From: Hyparrhenia diplandra
Lineage: Eukaryota > Streptophyta > Magnoliopsida > Poales > Poaceae
DNA: 64,000 nt
Assembly (NCBI GenBank): GCA_015847255.1
Contig: JADLZK010007174.1
Coordinates: 930,001-994,000, forward strand
Reading direction: 5' to 3'
How positions within the stretch are numbered: position 1 is the stretch's first letter; the number at the start of each line of letters is the position of its first letter. This document shows, piece by piece, positions 38,430 to 51,664 of the stretch. Under the pieces are notes generated by a model that was not told where the DNA came from, did no database searches, and saw nothing but the letters and a program-made list of their open reading frames with translations. Position numbers and translations under genes: made by a program.

Positions 38430-38897
38430 CTCCCGCCACCGTTTCATCCTTTTGTTTTTTTTTTTTACATTTTCTTTTCATTTATTCACTACAATTCATT
38501 TTAAATATAGAAAATTACATAGCAATTTTAAAACTTTTGAAAAATTGAATTTTACTACACATTGTTTTACTCCACACTATAAAAATATGTAACCTAAAAA
38601 ATTTTACCTTTTTCTATTGACTAGCTATGATAATGTAGTTAATAATCAATAATTCATTAATGCAAAATTGTTGCCATTAAATAAAATAATTAAATATAAT
38701 GTATTTTGACAGGAACATTATTTTTACATTATCATGACGCGTAAAAATTCTGACATTACTTGTTTTTTAAAAGTATATTCGTAGCATTGTCAAACATTGT
38801 CAAATGGAAGAAACTAATAAAGATGTTCGGTCATAATTATTACATATAGGGTTGTCTCAAAATACGATATTACACAAACACTAAATTAAGTTGGCTT
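38430..38897. other. AT-rich spacer between the two CACTA genes
   Basis: No ORF or repeat recognised. Confidence 0.5.
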
Positions 38898-41800
38898 CTA
38901 TCTTGTCCATGGAGTGTCTTCTTCATTGAGTAAGATGGAGGGATCCTTGCTCACTTTGAAAGGCACAATTCTGATTTGCTTCTCATAATCTTCGACATGT
39001 CCGACTTGTCCTCAATTCCTACGATGTTTGTTTTACTGGAAGAACTATGTGGCGCTGGGCTCATCATTTGTTGGCTCCTTGTTGTTTTTCCCTTTCTTAG
39101 GTTTTGTAGCCATGTCTTTCACATAGAATGCGACTTACATCTTTGGCGAGGACAAATGGTTCTTCTTTATAATCTGTGGTTTTTAGATCCACCGTTGTCG
39201 GTCCATAAACTGGGTCAATCTGCTAAAGCCCCGCTTCGGTCAACTTCACCCACGGCACTTAAACAAAGGGACCTTGAAATTACCTCCATAGTCTAGTTCC
39301 CATATGTCCTCTATGCAGACCATAAAATGTTTCTTTCACCCCATTTGGGTCTTCGGCATCTATTCGAACACCTTTGTTTTGGTTTGTGCTCCTTTTATCA
39401 CGGGATACTGTGTAAAATGTGCTACCATTTATTTCATACCCTTTGTATGTGAGGACATGCCACGATGGTTGTGCGACCAACCTATATAGCTTTGCTCTGG
39501 AAGACTCTCGATCACCTTGACATTTTTTTTCAACCAACCGATAAAACTTGACAAGTGCTCACGCCTAATAGAATCCTCATCCATGTCGAAACTTTGATCG
39601 TATTAGCTCCTTATGTTCTTGGATATACGGACACACCAAAGTGCTTGTTTTGCGTAACCGTGTATTGTGCTTTGTCAAAATTATTATCCTCCATCTTGAT
39701 ATATGTTCTCTTTCCTAGTGTTCTCTTTCCTAGTGTCCCCTTTCCACTCGGCCTTCCCTCATGTCGCGATTCGGGGACACCAATTGGGTCAAGGTCGGGG
39801 AATAAAGTCAACACAGAACTCAATGACCTCCTCCTCTCGTTCGTAGCCCTCGGCGATGCTTCCCTCTGGGCGAGCCCGGTTGTGAACATATTTCTTCAAG
39901 ATTCCCATGAACCTCTCAAAAGGGAACATGTTGTGTAAGAACACGGGACCGAGAATAGCAATCTCTTTGACTAGGTGAACTAGGAGGTGTGTCATGATAT
40001 TAAAGAAGGAGGGAGGGAACACCAACTCAAAGCCGACAAGACACTCGAACCACATCATTTCAGTAGCTTAGTTAATTCCTCGCGGATCGATTGCCTTCTC
40101 GAGATATTTCATTGAGAAATGCACATAGCTTCACGAGCAAAGAGACGTACTTTGGGAGGTAGAATCCCTCTTAGCGCAACTGGAAGCAAGCGTGTCATGA
40201 GCACGTGGCAATCATGGGACTTTAAGTGTTGAAATTTCTTCTTCTTCGGCACATTTATTAATCGCTTTTATATTTGAGGAGAATCCGGATGGTACCTTGA
40301 TCTTTGTTTAGGCATTCAAACATGCTTTCCTTCTCTTCTTTGGTAAGACTAAAGCTAGCAGGGCCTAAGTATTGGCGTCCATCATCGTCCGATCGCGCTT
40401 CAGGTGTGTCCTTATGCTTCCCGTACACACCCATGAAGCCTAGCAGGTTGACACAAAGATTCTTTGTTAGGTGCATCACGTCAATTGCAATCGCGAACCT
40501 CTAGGACTTGCCAATAGGGTAGCTCCCAAAATATTGACTTCTTCTTCCACATGGGTGCGTGACCTTCATCATCGTTTGGAACGACTATGCTGCGGGTCCC
40601 TTCCCAAACACTACTTTGACATCGTTGACCATCTCCGGTACATCCTTACCGGTCCGGTTGCGAGGCTTTGGCATTGTGGTCATGCGGTACCGTTGAAATG
40701 TTTCCCTTTCTTTCTTAACACGTGACTCTTGGGAAGAAATCGACGGTAGCAGGGTACACGACCTTTCGACAGATTTTTCAAAAAAATACCCTTACAATCC
40801 GTGAAACAGTGCGTGCAAGCATTATATCCCTTGTTTGACTGTCCCGATATATTACTTAGAGCCGGCCAATCGTTGATTGTTACAAACAACGGTAGCGCAA
40901 GTCAAAGTGTTCCCTGTTTGTACTCATCCCACATACATTACACCGGGTTTATCCCACAAAAGAAGAAGCTCGTCAACTAGTGGCCTCGGGTACACATCGA
41001 TGTCGTTTCAGTACGCCGGGCCTTGGATGAGTATCGGCATCATAATGAATTTCCGCTTCATGCATATCCGGGGGGAAGGTTGTAGATAGACGAGTAACAG
41101 GCCGGGTGCTATGGCTACTGTTCGATCACCGAAGGGGTTAAAACCATCCGTACTTAAGGCAAACCTCACGTTTCTTGCATCATCGCAAAATCCTTGAATT
41201 ACGAATCGATTGCTCTCCCTTTGTGACCCATCGGCAGGGTGCCTCAACTTGCCGTCTATCTTACGGTCTTCTTTGTGCCATCGCATCAACTTTGCATGGT
41301 CCTTGTTTCGAACAAACATTTCGGGCGTGGTATTATCGGGGCGTACCACATAACCTTAGCGAGGGGATTTTCAACCTAGGCCTTTTCGCCATCAACATCA
41401 CCGGGGATCATCTCGCGATCTTATACCGTGATGCATGACATGTCGGACATTCATCCAACTTCTCGTTATCCTCGCCATAGTACAGGAAACAATCATTAGG
41501 ACATGCATCAATCTTTTTGATTGTTAATCCCAAAGGACATACAACCTTCTTTGCTTAAATGCGCGTTTGGCGGGCAACTCATTGTCCTTCGGAAGCATCT
41601 TCTTACGGATAGTCAATAAGCGGCTAAACGCATTGTCGAAACACCATTCTTCGCCTTCCACTGCAGCAATTCTAGTGTGGTACCCAACTTTTTCTCGCCT
41701 GAATCACGGCTTGGGTACAACAACTTCTTGTGGTCCTCTAGCATGCGCTCAAACTTCTTCTTCTCCTTTTCTTTTTCGCATTCATTACGTGCTTCACGAA

Positions 41801-42198
41801 TAGCCCCGATCAAGCCCATCAGTAGGCTCATCTCCTGCTGGCACCGGTGCCTCCTCTGCATCTTCCTCCATTGCAATATTTTCTATGACATCACCAAATT
41901 CAGCATATTCAGCAATAACATTGTCGTCATCCCCTCCTTCGTCTTCACCTTCTTCCATTGGGACACCGGTCTCTCTCGTGCTTGGTCCAACAAACATAGT
42001 TGGGCATGAATCCCGACTTATACAGGTGTAAATGAAGGATATGTGCTTTGGAAAACTCTCTCTTATTCCTGCACAAGGCACATGGGCAGCACATAAAACC
42101 GTTTCGCTTGTTTGCTTGGGCCGCACATAGGAACTCATGCACCCCACGTCTATACTCATTGTCGCGTCGATCTCGTTGTACATCCAATTTCGCTTCAT
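38898..42198 (-). pseudogene. CACTA TNP2-type transposase gene, frameshifted
   Basis: Start near 42198 (MKRNWMYNE). The transposase-associated zinc domain (PF13963) follows: EYRRGVHEFL, CPCALCRNKREF, LHLYKSGFMPNYVCW. Next come LLYPSRDSGEKKLGTTLELL, then the TNP2 core (PF02992): RHPADGSQ, RFALSTDGFNPFGDRT, CMKRKFIMMPILIQGP, LFVTINDWPALSNISGQSNKGY. DUF4218-like LGPVFLHNMFPFERFMGILK lies near 39960-39900, and DUF4216-like YEINGSTFYTVSRDKRSTNQN and VPLFKCRWVKL near 39460-39230. The end is LNEEDTPWTR at a TAG (38898-38900). The product would cut at the CACTA termini. Multiple single-base shifts break it. Confidence 0.85.
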
Positions 42199-42259
42199 CT
42201 GTAATTTTTTAACATAATCATTGTATGAAAAAGTAAACACCACATACATTTAAGTAAAT

Positions 42260-43181
42260 ACATAACATGCATGAATAGTACATTTTATTATTTCGGGGAC
42301 AGGTGTCGCCTACGGCTTTTGTTTGCTTGCATACAACAAACTCCACTAAAGCGAGAGGAAGAAGAACAAGACATTAATTAAAAACAGAACATCCTTCGTA
42401 GGGCACGAAGCAATGAACCTAAGAAGCTAATATTTTCGCCTGGCATCTCATGAATCTCCATTGCTACACCTTCGTCATTGTTATTTGGAATATTTGCACC
42501 ATGGTAGGCCGCCAAAGCTTCAGCTTACGTGTTGTATTTTTGTAACAATTTCCGTGGTAGCGATGGACTGAGCATGGCAATCCGCCCAGGTTCGATAGAT
42601 CCCCACGGTACGCGCCCAACATGCACTACGTACCATGCCATGTTTCCTACACATGTCAATAAATTAAATTGATTTCTAATTTAGACTACAAATTAATGAT
42701 TTACACAATTTGGTAAACTAAGTTAACTTCCTCATTTTTCTAATCAAAAGAAAATTACATAAACAACTATATTAATATAAAGTGCAAAAACATGAAAAAA
42801 AATGACGAAAATGGGGTGGGAGTGAAATTGCCGAACCTTTAATCCCGGTTTGGTTGGGGAACCCGGAGTAAAGGTGGGGTTCAAAGATTTTTTCGTGGGA
42901 AGAAAATGCGTTGAAAATTCGAAGACGGGCGGGGGTATTTATAGGAGGGAATATTATTCCCGGTCGGAGGCTACAACCGGGAGTAAAGCTCGAGCTTTAC
43001 TCCCCGGTTGTAGCCTCCGACCGGAGTAGAGGTCCCGGGGGCGGGGTCTTGTGCACATGGCGCTTTACTCCCGGGTGGTAATTAGAACCGGGAGTAAAGA
43101 TACATTTACTCCCGGGTAAATTTCAGTAGGGAGTAAACGCCATTTTGGCCTCGAGACTAAAAGTCGGGTTCTGTAGTAGTG
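42260..43181. repeat. CACTA 5' subterminal region and promoter
   Basis: Repeats such as CCCGGTTTGGTTGGGG, ACAACCGGGAGTAAAGCTC and CTTTACTCCCCGGTTG lie at 42840-43140. The first part is AT-rich intron-like sequence. Confidence 0.75.
42936..42943 (-). promoter_or_regulatory. TATA box for the TNP2-type gene
   Basis: The minus strand reads TATAAATA inside the 5' subterminal repeats, about 740 bases upstream of the coding start. Confidence 0.55.
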
Positions 43182-43184
43182 GTA
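43182..43184. repeat. Target-site duplication (right) of CACTA element
   Basis: GTA, matching 32490-32492. Confidence 0.85.
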
Positions 43185-43809
43185 TTGCCATACCGCTGTT
43201 TGGAATAGGGAAAAAAATTAAAAGCACAAAAAATTGAAAACGCAATTCCGAATGGATAAGATGAGATAATATAGTTTCAATCACTAAGGTCATAAGGTGA
43301 CAAATTACTCAAGCAAGTACAGTTGATCTTGAGAGGCCACAACCCCAAAGTAGTAGATGAAATGTACACATGTGAGTAATAGCTAATTACTAGCCTATTG
43401 CTAGTAAGTATGACATCCCAGTAGTGTGGATGAAATGTACACATGTGAGTAATGGCCCCAAGTAGTACAAAATGATCACTCCTCATATCAATGCTACATA
43501 TACACATGTGAGTAAACCAAAAAGCATGGCTGACTAATTACTAATTACTAACCTATTGCTATGACACCACAAGTAGTACAAAAATGATCACCCCTGTAGT
43601 ACTTGCACTTTGAAGCAAAAAGTACTAATTACTGAAATAAGTATGATCTAGAGTGTAGTAATACTCATCTAGTGTTGCAATTACTAGACCTATGTTTTGT
43701 ATTACTAATCTAATCTTTCTAAAGCTTAAAAGATACAAAAACAGCACAATGTGAAAATAAAACATATAGAAAAAGAAGGTAAAAAAGATGAGGATTTGCC
43801 TACAAACCT
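43185..43809 (-). other. Intron of the MULE protease gene, right of the CACTA insertion
   Basis: Rich in TTACTAA/TTACTGA and repeated CATGTGAGTAA segments. No coding sequence seen. Confidence 0.5.
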
Positions 43810-46800
43810 GATCTAGAGTAGTTTTCTTGTAAGAATCCTTTAGAGGTGAGGCGCTTTTGCATCGCCTAGATTTTTATCGATGCCAAAAGTGTCATCAATG
43901 CTACTTGAGAATACTTGAAGTTGAATTCCATCCCTCCCGATCAAACACCCCTCATTAACACCAGCACTACCGTTGGTCCCTTGAGTACCTTGGTCTGAGA
44001 GATGGCAAGCGGGTTCTTCTCCTTGCTCTTGAGAAACGAGGTGCACCTTTATCTCCTTGCTCGGGTGTAGCATCAAAAAATGGCATCGATTTGGGTCCTA
44101 ATGATGCATCAAACAGCGGTGGCCCTACTCCAGAGGACGTCAATTTCTGGGGTGTTTTAGCCAATGATAGCAAACCGGCCGATGCGCCTTCTTCTACTTG
44201 CTCGGGTGAAGCATCAAATGATGGCATCAATTTGCGTCCCTCTTGATGCATCATATAACGGAGGCCCACGATGCGGACATCAATTTCTTTCTGTTGTATC
44301 AAACAACGGCAAACCCAGATGAGGCATTTTGTACATCCTGCGCCAAGTTTAAACAAATGAAAAACCATTTAGCAAAATGAATCTACGAGAATATGTATTT
44401 GAATCCTAGATTACTAAACATAGATATTTGATTACTAGAAAAGTGAATTTGCGAGAAAAGATGTATCAAAAAAAGATGGACACACAAATTTGATTCAAGA
44501 ATTACTAAGCTATCAAATTCAAACCTTAGAAGGGGTCGTGAAAGCAATATTGCCCTTGATGCCATGATCCTGACAGCCAGTTGCACCTACATTTACTTGC
44601 CCCATAGACTTTTGGACAACTCGTGACGAGGACATCGATTTGTCTACTGTTTTTTTATCATATATTGGCGAGGTAGGCCGGAAAAAGCTTGCTGATGGGT
44701 TCAAACGAGCTGGGCTGAAACAGGAGGGGGAGTGTGTAACATCCTGCACAAGTTCGAGAAACAAAACAAAGCATTTAGATAAAAAGTGGAAGTATAGAAT
44801 AGATATCGATGGACATAGATGATTCTTTGAAACAAACCTTGTTGGGGCTGGATTCAAAGTGGGGGCCGGCAACCTCATCTCTAATTGATTTTGATGGATC
44901 CGATGCAGCCTTTGCATAGCTCGCTTCATCATTGTTGGGATTAGGATGCTCAGAATGGCCTCTTGCGTCACTTAAAGACATTGCATTAACATCATGCTAC
45001 AAGAAACCAGAAAAAAGGGAAAACCATGAATTACTCAAACAGTCCTTACCAAACATGGATTACTAAAGTTAACTTGACAAAAAAACAAACCTGAACAGAG
45101 CCTACATCAACAACAATGTGCTCAGCATTGTCGGTGGTTGTGGCAAAGCATGAGTAGGATGTGGGCTTGAAGAAACATTCAATGCAGCCTAAAAAATATA
45201 TATTAAACAAAATGCAACATCAATCAGGAGAAACTTTACCCATATTTAAAAAGATATATTACTAGACAAACCTATTATCTGGACTATTACTTAACAAAGA
45301 TAATTTATTGGACTAGTACAGGACTATTACTCGACAAAGCTGTATTAATACACTACTTAAGAAAAAAGCATTAAGCAAATTATGCTAATGATATTGAAAA
45401 TTAAGATTACTTGGAAGAAGAGCCATGAATAAACTACTAATAGAAATGAGGTACTAGAGTACAAAATTACTGAAAAAAAGGAAAGTACAGTGTCAAATTA
45501 CTAAACACCAATTATTGCTATAATACTTGTGTCAATTAGTAAACTCCAATTAGTGGGAGAACCATCCGGTGCAATGACATATGGAAACAAGTAAGGCATA
45601 AAAATAGACAAATTTCGGTGGACACCAATTCCGATAAGCTAGTGATGATGACAAATTACTGAAGTTAACATGGGAAAAGAAAACAGGAATCAAACCTCAA
45701 GTTTGGAGGTACTGCTGCTGCCAGCTCTTGTTTTGTTAACCCGGCGTCTCGATGGACCATCGGTTGGGGAGGCAAGTTCGGAAGCACCGAATAGTGTAGT
45801 AAGTACAGCGACAACATCACTAGAGGCTTCCTTAATTGCAAGCTCCCCTTGAGAGACCATTTTTTTACCATCTTCAATAAGTTTCAAAGCTGCATCCATG
45901 CTCTTATCATGATCCAACAAAGCAGCTCTAGCTTCCGACTGCACCTTCTCATCCTTGATCCGAGAAATCATCTCAACAAATCTTGGCAATAAGTGAAGCG
46001 ACAATCTATACGGGATATTGGGTACATCACGAGGGACGCTTTGAAGGTGCTAGGGGAGGCCTTGCTGCTCCGGTGGCATCGATCGCGACGCTTTGCGTGT
46101 CGCATGGTGGGGGAGCCAAATCTGGCGAAGTCAAGTCATCGATACGAACTTACGCATAGCAAGTTGCGGCCTTATTTCGCCACTACAAAATGTGTAAGGA
46201 AAAATGGTTAACAAAGGAAAAGTAGATGGACAAGTAAAAAGGGGAAGAAAAAGGACGTTTCATGATGCATGAAGAAAGGATGAAATGCAAAAACTTACTC
46301 CTAAATTGCCGTATGTGACGTTGATGCCATCAGCCATGTACTTACGATCGACTTTTGCAATATTGTCAAAAGTTGCACGATTGAAGAAGGAAGCCCGTGG
46401 AGTTTTGCGTTCAGATATCATATGATCGGGCGGTGGAGGTTGTCCAAGTAGTACACCTGACGATATAAAAAACAATACATGTTGTATTACTTAAAAATGC
46501 AAATATTACTGGACATTAAAAAAATTATGCGTAGTAGCAATATGAATCGAGAGAATGCATTGCCGAGCAAGAAGAAATATTACTGACCATATCATATAAA
46601 TTACTCAGCATATATATTACTTAACAAATCATATATATTACTCATCACATATATTACTCAGCATATATATTACTCAACATATCATATAAGCGAGAAAATC
46701 ATAAAATGGGATAGAATTGTTACCATAAGAAGAGCAACACAGCCACTGGATGGCTCCAGAACCCCTTTCAAAGACATCCTTTTGGCCATATGTTTCCTTC

Positions 46801-48164
46801 CACTTCCTTGCCTTCTGGGATAAATCATCAATAACAGCCGTGCAAAGGTCGTACTTGGAAACATCTTCTATGTTTTTGCAATAATAATATGTTTCCCCGA
46901 AACATAGAGCGAACTTGTGGAGAAGAGCAAGCCGTCAAACAAAAGTCATGAAGAAACACATTATGCTCCACTCGTCACCACCTCCCCTCTTTGCAAATTC
47001 CTCAATAACATATCTACAAATAATAAAATGATGACAGAAAAAAAAAATCAATCACTAAAGCTAGAGCACCTAAACAGCTACGGGGTAATTACATCACTCA
47101 TACATGTGTATCATTTGATCTTTGCAACAATATACATCATGGTTAACTAAGCATCATACAAAAAAAGACCAAATGTGATGAGTGAGAGGCATAAACCGAT
47201 CTAAATATTACTAACCAATGTATGACTGAACAAACAGAAAACAAATAGGCAATCTGAGCAGAAAAACAAGTAGGCAAACATAAATAACACTATGGACTGC
47301 TAATAGAACTTAAACCAACTGCAAAAATCGAGAACGAAAACAAGGTAAGCATAGAAAAAGAGAAGGAATACCTAGGGACATCGTTGGCCTTCACTTTTCA
47401 AAGGCCAACACATTTGAATTTGTGTTTTTTTTTCTCAGCAACAATATCCCGCATACCATGCTTTTCACATAGCTTCCTAAGCTCAAGTAGGCAAGCTGAT
47501 TTGACCTTTCTTGGGAACATGCTCTAGTGGTTTGGTTCCATTTGGAAGGCCTAGCACAAGCTTGACAACAAGCGGGGTAACCGGAAGAACCTTCCCATCA
47601 ACGACAATACGAAGAGGGTCCAACTCTAAGTGGTCCATCAGAAACATAGCAAAGGGCCCTATCTTCAATTTTTTTCAACAGAGAATCCCCAAGAAATCCG
47701 TAAAAGCCCAACCGTTTCAGCTCTGCCTTCATAGAGTCTTTCATCGCCTTGCATATAGCGTAAAAGAGAACCAGGAGCACATCGAACCGTTGGATATCTT
47801 CTTTTAATACCCGTTGATAAAAAGAAAAATCAAATAAGCCATGAAATCAGTTACAAAAAAACTAAAAAAAATGGTTTGGAATACTAAACATCATTACTAA
47901 AATAATATATCATGTGCAATCTTATGTAGGCATTAGTTCATATATAGTATATATTACTAAGCATACATTACTGAACACAAAGCAAAAAGAAATGAGTCAA
48001 ATGCGAGAAAAAAAAAAAAAAAATATAAGAAGTCAACCTCGAGGATGATTAGGCTCCTCACTCTCCTCACTCTCTGTCATTCTTGATGTAGAAGCAGCTT
48101 GCTTGCCATGCTTCACACCTGCAACCTTAGTCCTCAAGTTCTTCTTTGGAGTCATGAAATCATC

Positions 48165-48240
48165 ATCACAAGTAGCTTCTTTAGCGGCTGCCGTGCTAGC
48201 TTCTTTAGCGGGCCGCTTGCGCTTAGCTTCTTTAGCGGCG
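48165..48240 (-). repeat. Triplicated AGCTTCTTTAGCGG coding repeat
   Basis: Three units about 28 bases apart. The minus strand encodes a repeated A-K-E-A segment in the basic N-terminal part of the protease gene. Confidence 0.6.
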
Positions 48241-48431
48241 CCGCGCTAACGAAGCCTTACGCCGACATGACGCGTTCTTGCCGATGGGCAGCCTTCAACA
48301 TCTGCCATGTCGTCTTCGTCCTCTAAAACAGTAAGAAGGAAATGATTTAGCAATAAACAAACCACAAAATTTTTTAAAAAAACATATAAAATGGACCAAA
48401 TTTGACAATATCAACAGCGAGGGTTGATATC

Positions 48432-48650
48432 TAATGAAGCTTGTTCATGCGGTATATCTTCTTGGGCCATATAATTACTAACCTACATGTGGTTGAACAC
48501 ACATAATATATGAAGCTTGTTCATGCGGTATTATTTGGACCATATAATTACTAACCTACATGTGGTTGAACACACATAATATATGAAGCTTGATCATGCG
48601 GTATTCTTGGACCATATAACTACAAACCTACATATGGTAGAACCGAAAAA
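48432..48650. repeat. Three tandem units of about 74 bp
   Basis: GAAGCTTGTTCATGCGGTAT, then CCATATAATTACTAACCTAC and GTTGAACACACATAATATAT, occur three times with small changes, in an intron of the protease gene. Confidence 0.85.
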
Positions 48651-48744
48651 GAATATATGCCAACATTGTGATGTGCTAAGCTAAAAAAAAAAAATAAGAG
48701 ACTTGGGAGGAAAAAAAAAAAAGTTGGGAAACCAAGAGGAAAAA

Positions 48745-50720
48745 AAAAACACCAATGCTTCTATCTTACAAAAAGGCATAGCTGGTAATGCATTACTGAA
48801 GCAAATAGATTACTAACACATGAACTTTCATCTAGGGGATATATCATAACAATGCTACGAGAAAAAAAAAAAAATGAGATAAATTACTAAAGGATTATCG
48901 AAATTGAATAGTCCTACTTGAATACTGATCACAACTATCAATAATCACACCATAGTGAATTACTAAACTTGAAGTAGCTACTAGCCACTACTAATGAACT
49001 TCAATTAGATAATGCTGATTGATACATTTGAATTACTTAACTACAAAGCTAATGATCCAAATACTAGGCAACTACTCAAATTGCTGCAGGAATACAGAGA
49101 TAACTGAACTAATAGGAAAAAAAGGTTTATCATCTTTACAAATACTAATGATACAAATACTAGGCAATTAATACTAGGCAAATAATGATCCAAATACTAG
49201 GCTACAACAACTCAGATGTGCAAGCGAGAAAAATTGAATGACTCAGATGTGCAAGGCAAAAGTAATTACTCATCATTACAAAGCGCTCAGTAATTACTCC
49301 ATCATTTTCGATTGAGGCTGCTCAATCGAAACCCTAGAAGATAAATCACAAATGGATAGCCGGCAAAACCTTTGGATGCATGGCTGGCTGCTGAATCGAA
49401 ACCCTAGAAACCCTACAACATCAATCGAAAATGGATGGGGGACTGCTCACCGGAGAAAATGCAGTAGATGCTCTCAATTCACCGCCACTCCGCAGATTCA
49501 GGCCACCACAGGACAGCCCTCCCCGAGGCCCGGTATTTGTAGAACCCCCGGTGCCCCACTCGGGTAGCCCCGCTGCGCACCGGGGCTGGTAGGGAGGGAG
49601 GGGAGAAGGACCGCTGCAGCGCGGGGTTCTTGCTCACTACTGGGGCAAAAACTAAATTAAATGAAAGGCTAATGCAATTACTAGATAAAAAATCAGTACA
49701 AAAATATCACTAAGCTTGTAGCAATTACTAAACTAACTGAAAAGAGCTAATAAAAAGAAGACACTTGTTAGGAATAACAAACTTGGAAGACCCCGGATGA
49801 ATAACCACAGCAATGCTACTGTCTAAAAAAAGGCATAGGTGGTAATCCATTACTGAAGCAAAATATTACTAACACATGAACTTTCATCCTAGGGAATATC
49901 ATAACAATGATACGAGAAAAGGAAAAAAAAAAAGAAATTGCTGAAGGAGTATCAAAATTGAATAATCCAACTTGCCTACTAATAACTACTATCAATACTC
50001 ACTCCATAGTGAATTACTAAACTTAAAAAGTAGCTAATACTACTAGCCACTATTAATGAACTTCAAGTAGGTATTGCTGATTGATGCATTTGAATTACTT
50101 CACTACAAAAATAATGATCCAAATACTAGGCAACTATTGAAATTGTTGCAGGAATTCAGAAATAATTGAACTAATAGACAACAAAAGATTTATGATGTAC
50201 AAACAATTCAGATGTACAAACAGAAAATTGAACAAACATAGATCATCAATCGCAAATGCGTGGACGGATTAGTCAATCCGAGAGGTCAAAAAGGACAGCT
50301 CAATCGAAACCCTATAAGATAAATCATAAATCCATAGGCTGCAAAATCACTAGATGGATGAATTGCTGAATCCAAACCCTAGAAACCCTACAGAATCAAA
50401 AACCTAGAAAACCCTACAGCATCAAAAGCCTAGACACCCTACGACATCGAAATCCTTTGGATGGATGGACTGTCAATCGAAACCCTAGAAACCCTACAAC
50501 AACAAACGAAAATGGATGGGGGACTGCTCACCGGATAAAATGCGATGAGGACGGTCTCCAATTCAACGGCTCGCCGGCTGCGAGCCACCACGGGCAGCCC
50601 CTTTCGAAGCCACCTTTGTACAACCCTAGCGCCCCACTCGGGTCACCACTGCAAAGACCGGGCTGGTAGGGAGGGGAGGGGAGAAGGGCTGCTGCGGCAC
50701 CGAGTCGAGGGAGGAGGAGG
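48745..50720 (-). repeat. Large tandem duplication containing the protease gene's first-exon region
   Basis: Copy A (about 48745-49640) and copy B (about 49788-50720) align in order through CATTACTGAAGCAAA, CACATGAACTTTCATC, AATGATCCAAATACTAGGCA, GGGGGACTGCTCACCGGA and GGGGCTGGTAGGGAGG or its variant. Each contains a minus-strand splice donor CCGGTGAGCAG after a GC-rich leader, so the first exon and perhaps the promoter are duplicated. Confidence 0.8.
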
Positions 50721-51109
50721 GAAGAAGGATCACCACACGCGTCGTCGGCGGACGGGAACCCGCCCCGGCGTTCCCGACGCCACCACCACTTTCGGGGGGA
50801 CCGCCCCATCGCACGCCACTAGGGCATGCCTCGCGGGAGGAGGGGGATTAAGGAGAAGGGGAGATTGCCGACACCACCGGGAGGCTCCCAAACCGCCAAC
50901 GACCTGCCGCCACCACGGTCGCGAAATCGCCCCCCCCGCTCAGCGCGCCGCCGCCTCGCCGCCACGGATCTCGCTCGGGAAAGCGGTCGCTCTCGGGGAT
51001 TACTGAAGCAGCGTCGGACTACCGGGTCGGGCGCGGGCGCGGCTTGACCTGCTATATGGACTGGACCGTAGGTGCGTGGTGGGTGCGTGGCGCGGGGACG
51101 GATGGTGCC
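50721..51109 (-). other. GC-rich promoter-proximal region at the right end of giant MULE
   Basis: GC-rich sequence mirroring the GC-rich left end at 23850-24200. ORFs are low-complexity. One TTACTGA word remains near 51000. Confidence 0.4.
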
Positions 51110-51180
51110 AGATCCGTTTCGTTGGTTTATGTACGTGGGTGTAGAATGGGATTCTACACCTAAGGAGTAGTATAGCATAT

Positions 51181-51183
<3 letters not shown>
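51110..51183 (-). repeat. Right inverted terminus of giant MULE
   Basis: The minus strand reads GCTATACTACTCC, ATTCTACACCC and ACATAAAC, resembling the left terminus. Confidence 0.45.

Positions 51184-51256
<73 letters not shown>
51184..51256. repeat. (TA)n microsatellite, about 36 units
   Basis: A pure TA run directly adjoining the right MULE terminus. Confidence 0.98.
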
Positions 51257-51259
<3 letters not shown>

Positions 51260-51289
51260 CCTCCTGTTCGATGTATTAGGATAATTTTT

Positions 51290-51654
51290 AGTAAACTAGC
51301 AATTAGCCCAATTGTGCCCATACCATAATATGATTGTCGAGCAAAAACGCTACCTAGGATCCCGATCGATCCTAACCCACCATAAATTTTGTATGTAGAG
51401 AATATAATTATATAACCGCAATAGATAACGACAACTCATTAAATAAAATATATAATGAATATTTAAATATATTAAAAACCAATAAAACTAAATAATATTT
51501 ATAAATAAATAGTTTACAATATTAAATTCGTCTCGCAGTTTACTGACGGAATCTATAATTTATTTTTTATTGATATCCGAACACCCAATGCGATACTCTA
51601 TGTACCATCCGATGTGACACCTCCTAGACTTTAGTCCCTCCATCGAACAGCCCC
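51290..51654. mobile_element. Tourist-like (PIF/Harbinger) MITE, left end not found
   Basis: The right end, reverse-complemented, reads GGGGCTGTTCGATGGAGGGA and then CTAAAGTC, the common grass Tourist terminus. TTA follows (51655-51657) as expected for the 3-bp duplication. The interior is AT-rich. The left terminus is missing, so the start is approximate. Confidence 0.55.
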
Positions 51655-51664
51655 TTAGTAGTGA

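Larger units (their letters stand above)
32493..43181 (-). mobile_element. Complete CACTA (En/Spm) DNA transposon, 10.7 kb
   Basis: The left end reads CACTAGTACGTAATCC and the reverse-complemented right end reads CACTACTACAGAACCC. GTA flanks both sides. Subterminal regions carry many CTTTACTCCCGGTTGG/CCAACCGGGAGTAAAG units in both orientations. Two minus-strand genes lie inside: a TNP2-type transposase and a Transposase_24/Ulp1 gene. The insertion is intronic, 54 bases upstream of the 3' splice site at 32439 in the MULE protease gene. Frameshifts in both genes suggest that this copy no longer encodes active proteins. Confidence 0.92.
30361..48308 (-). pseudogene. Ulp1-like (C48) cysteine protease gene of the giant MULE, split by a CACTA element
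   Basis: Upstream coding exons: MADVEGCPSART at 48308, a lysine-rich segment (KRKRPAKEAS) near 48200, then a conserved block at 47790-47480 (ELKRLGFYGFL, DPLRIVVDGKVLP, VVKLVLGLPNGTKPL) that typically precedes Ulp1 domains in grass transposon proteins. More exons lie near 46900-46680, 46440-46260, 46004-45690, 44990-44840, 44750-44530 and 44368-43810. Beyond the CACTA: an exon starting at 32439, one near 32080-31930 (DIFSTCLMIDDKDAKRAP), and the protease core near 31300-31080 with GHWSLYCVNLVHG and DILDPFPW (catalytic His and Asp). A Cys-containing block follows near 31030 (CDDASHIMMFMDHYD), and the last exon is 30477-30361. Ulp1 enzymes cleave SUMO-like proteins. The substrate here is unknown. 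Several frameshifts are present. Confidence 0.7.
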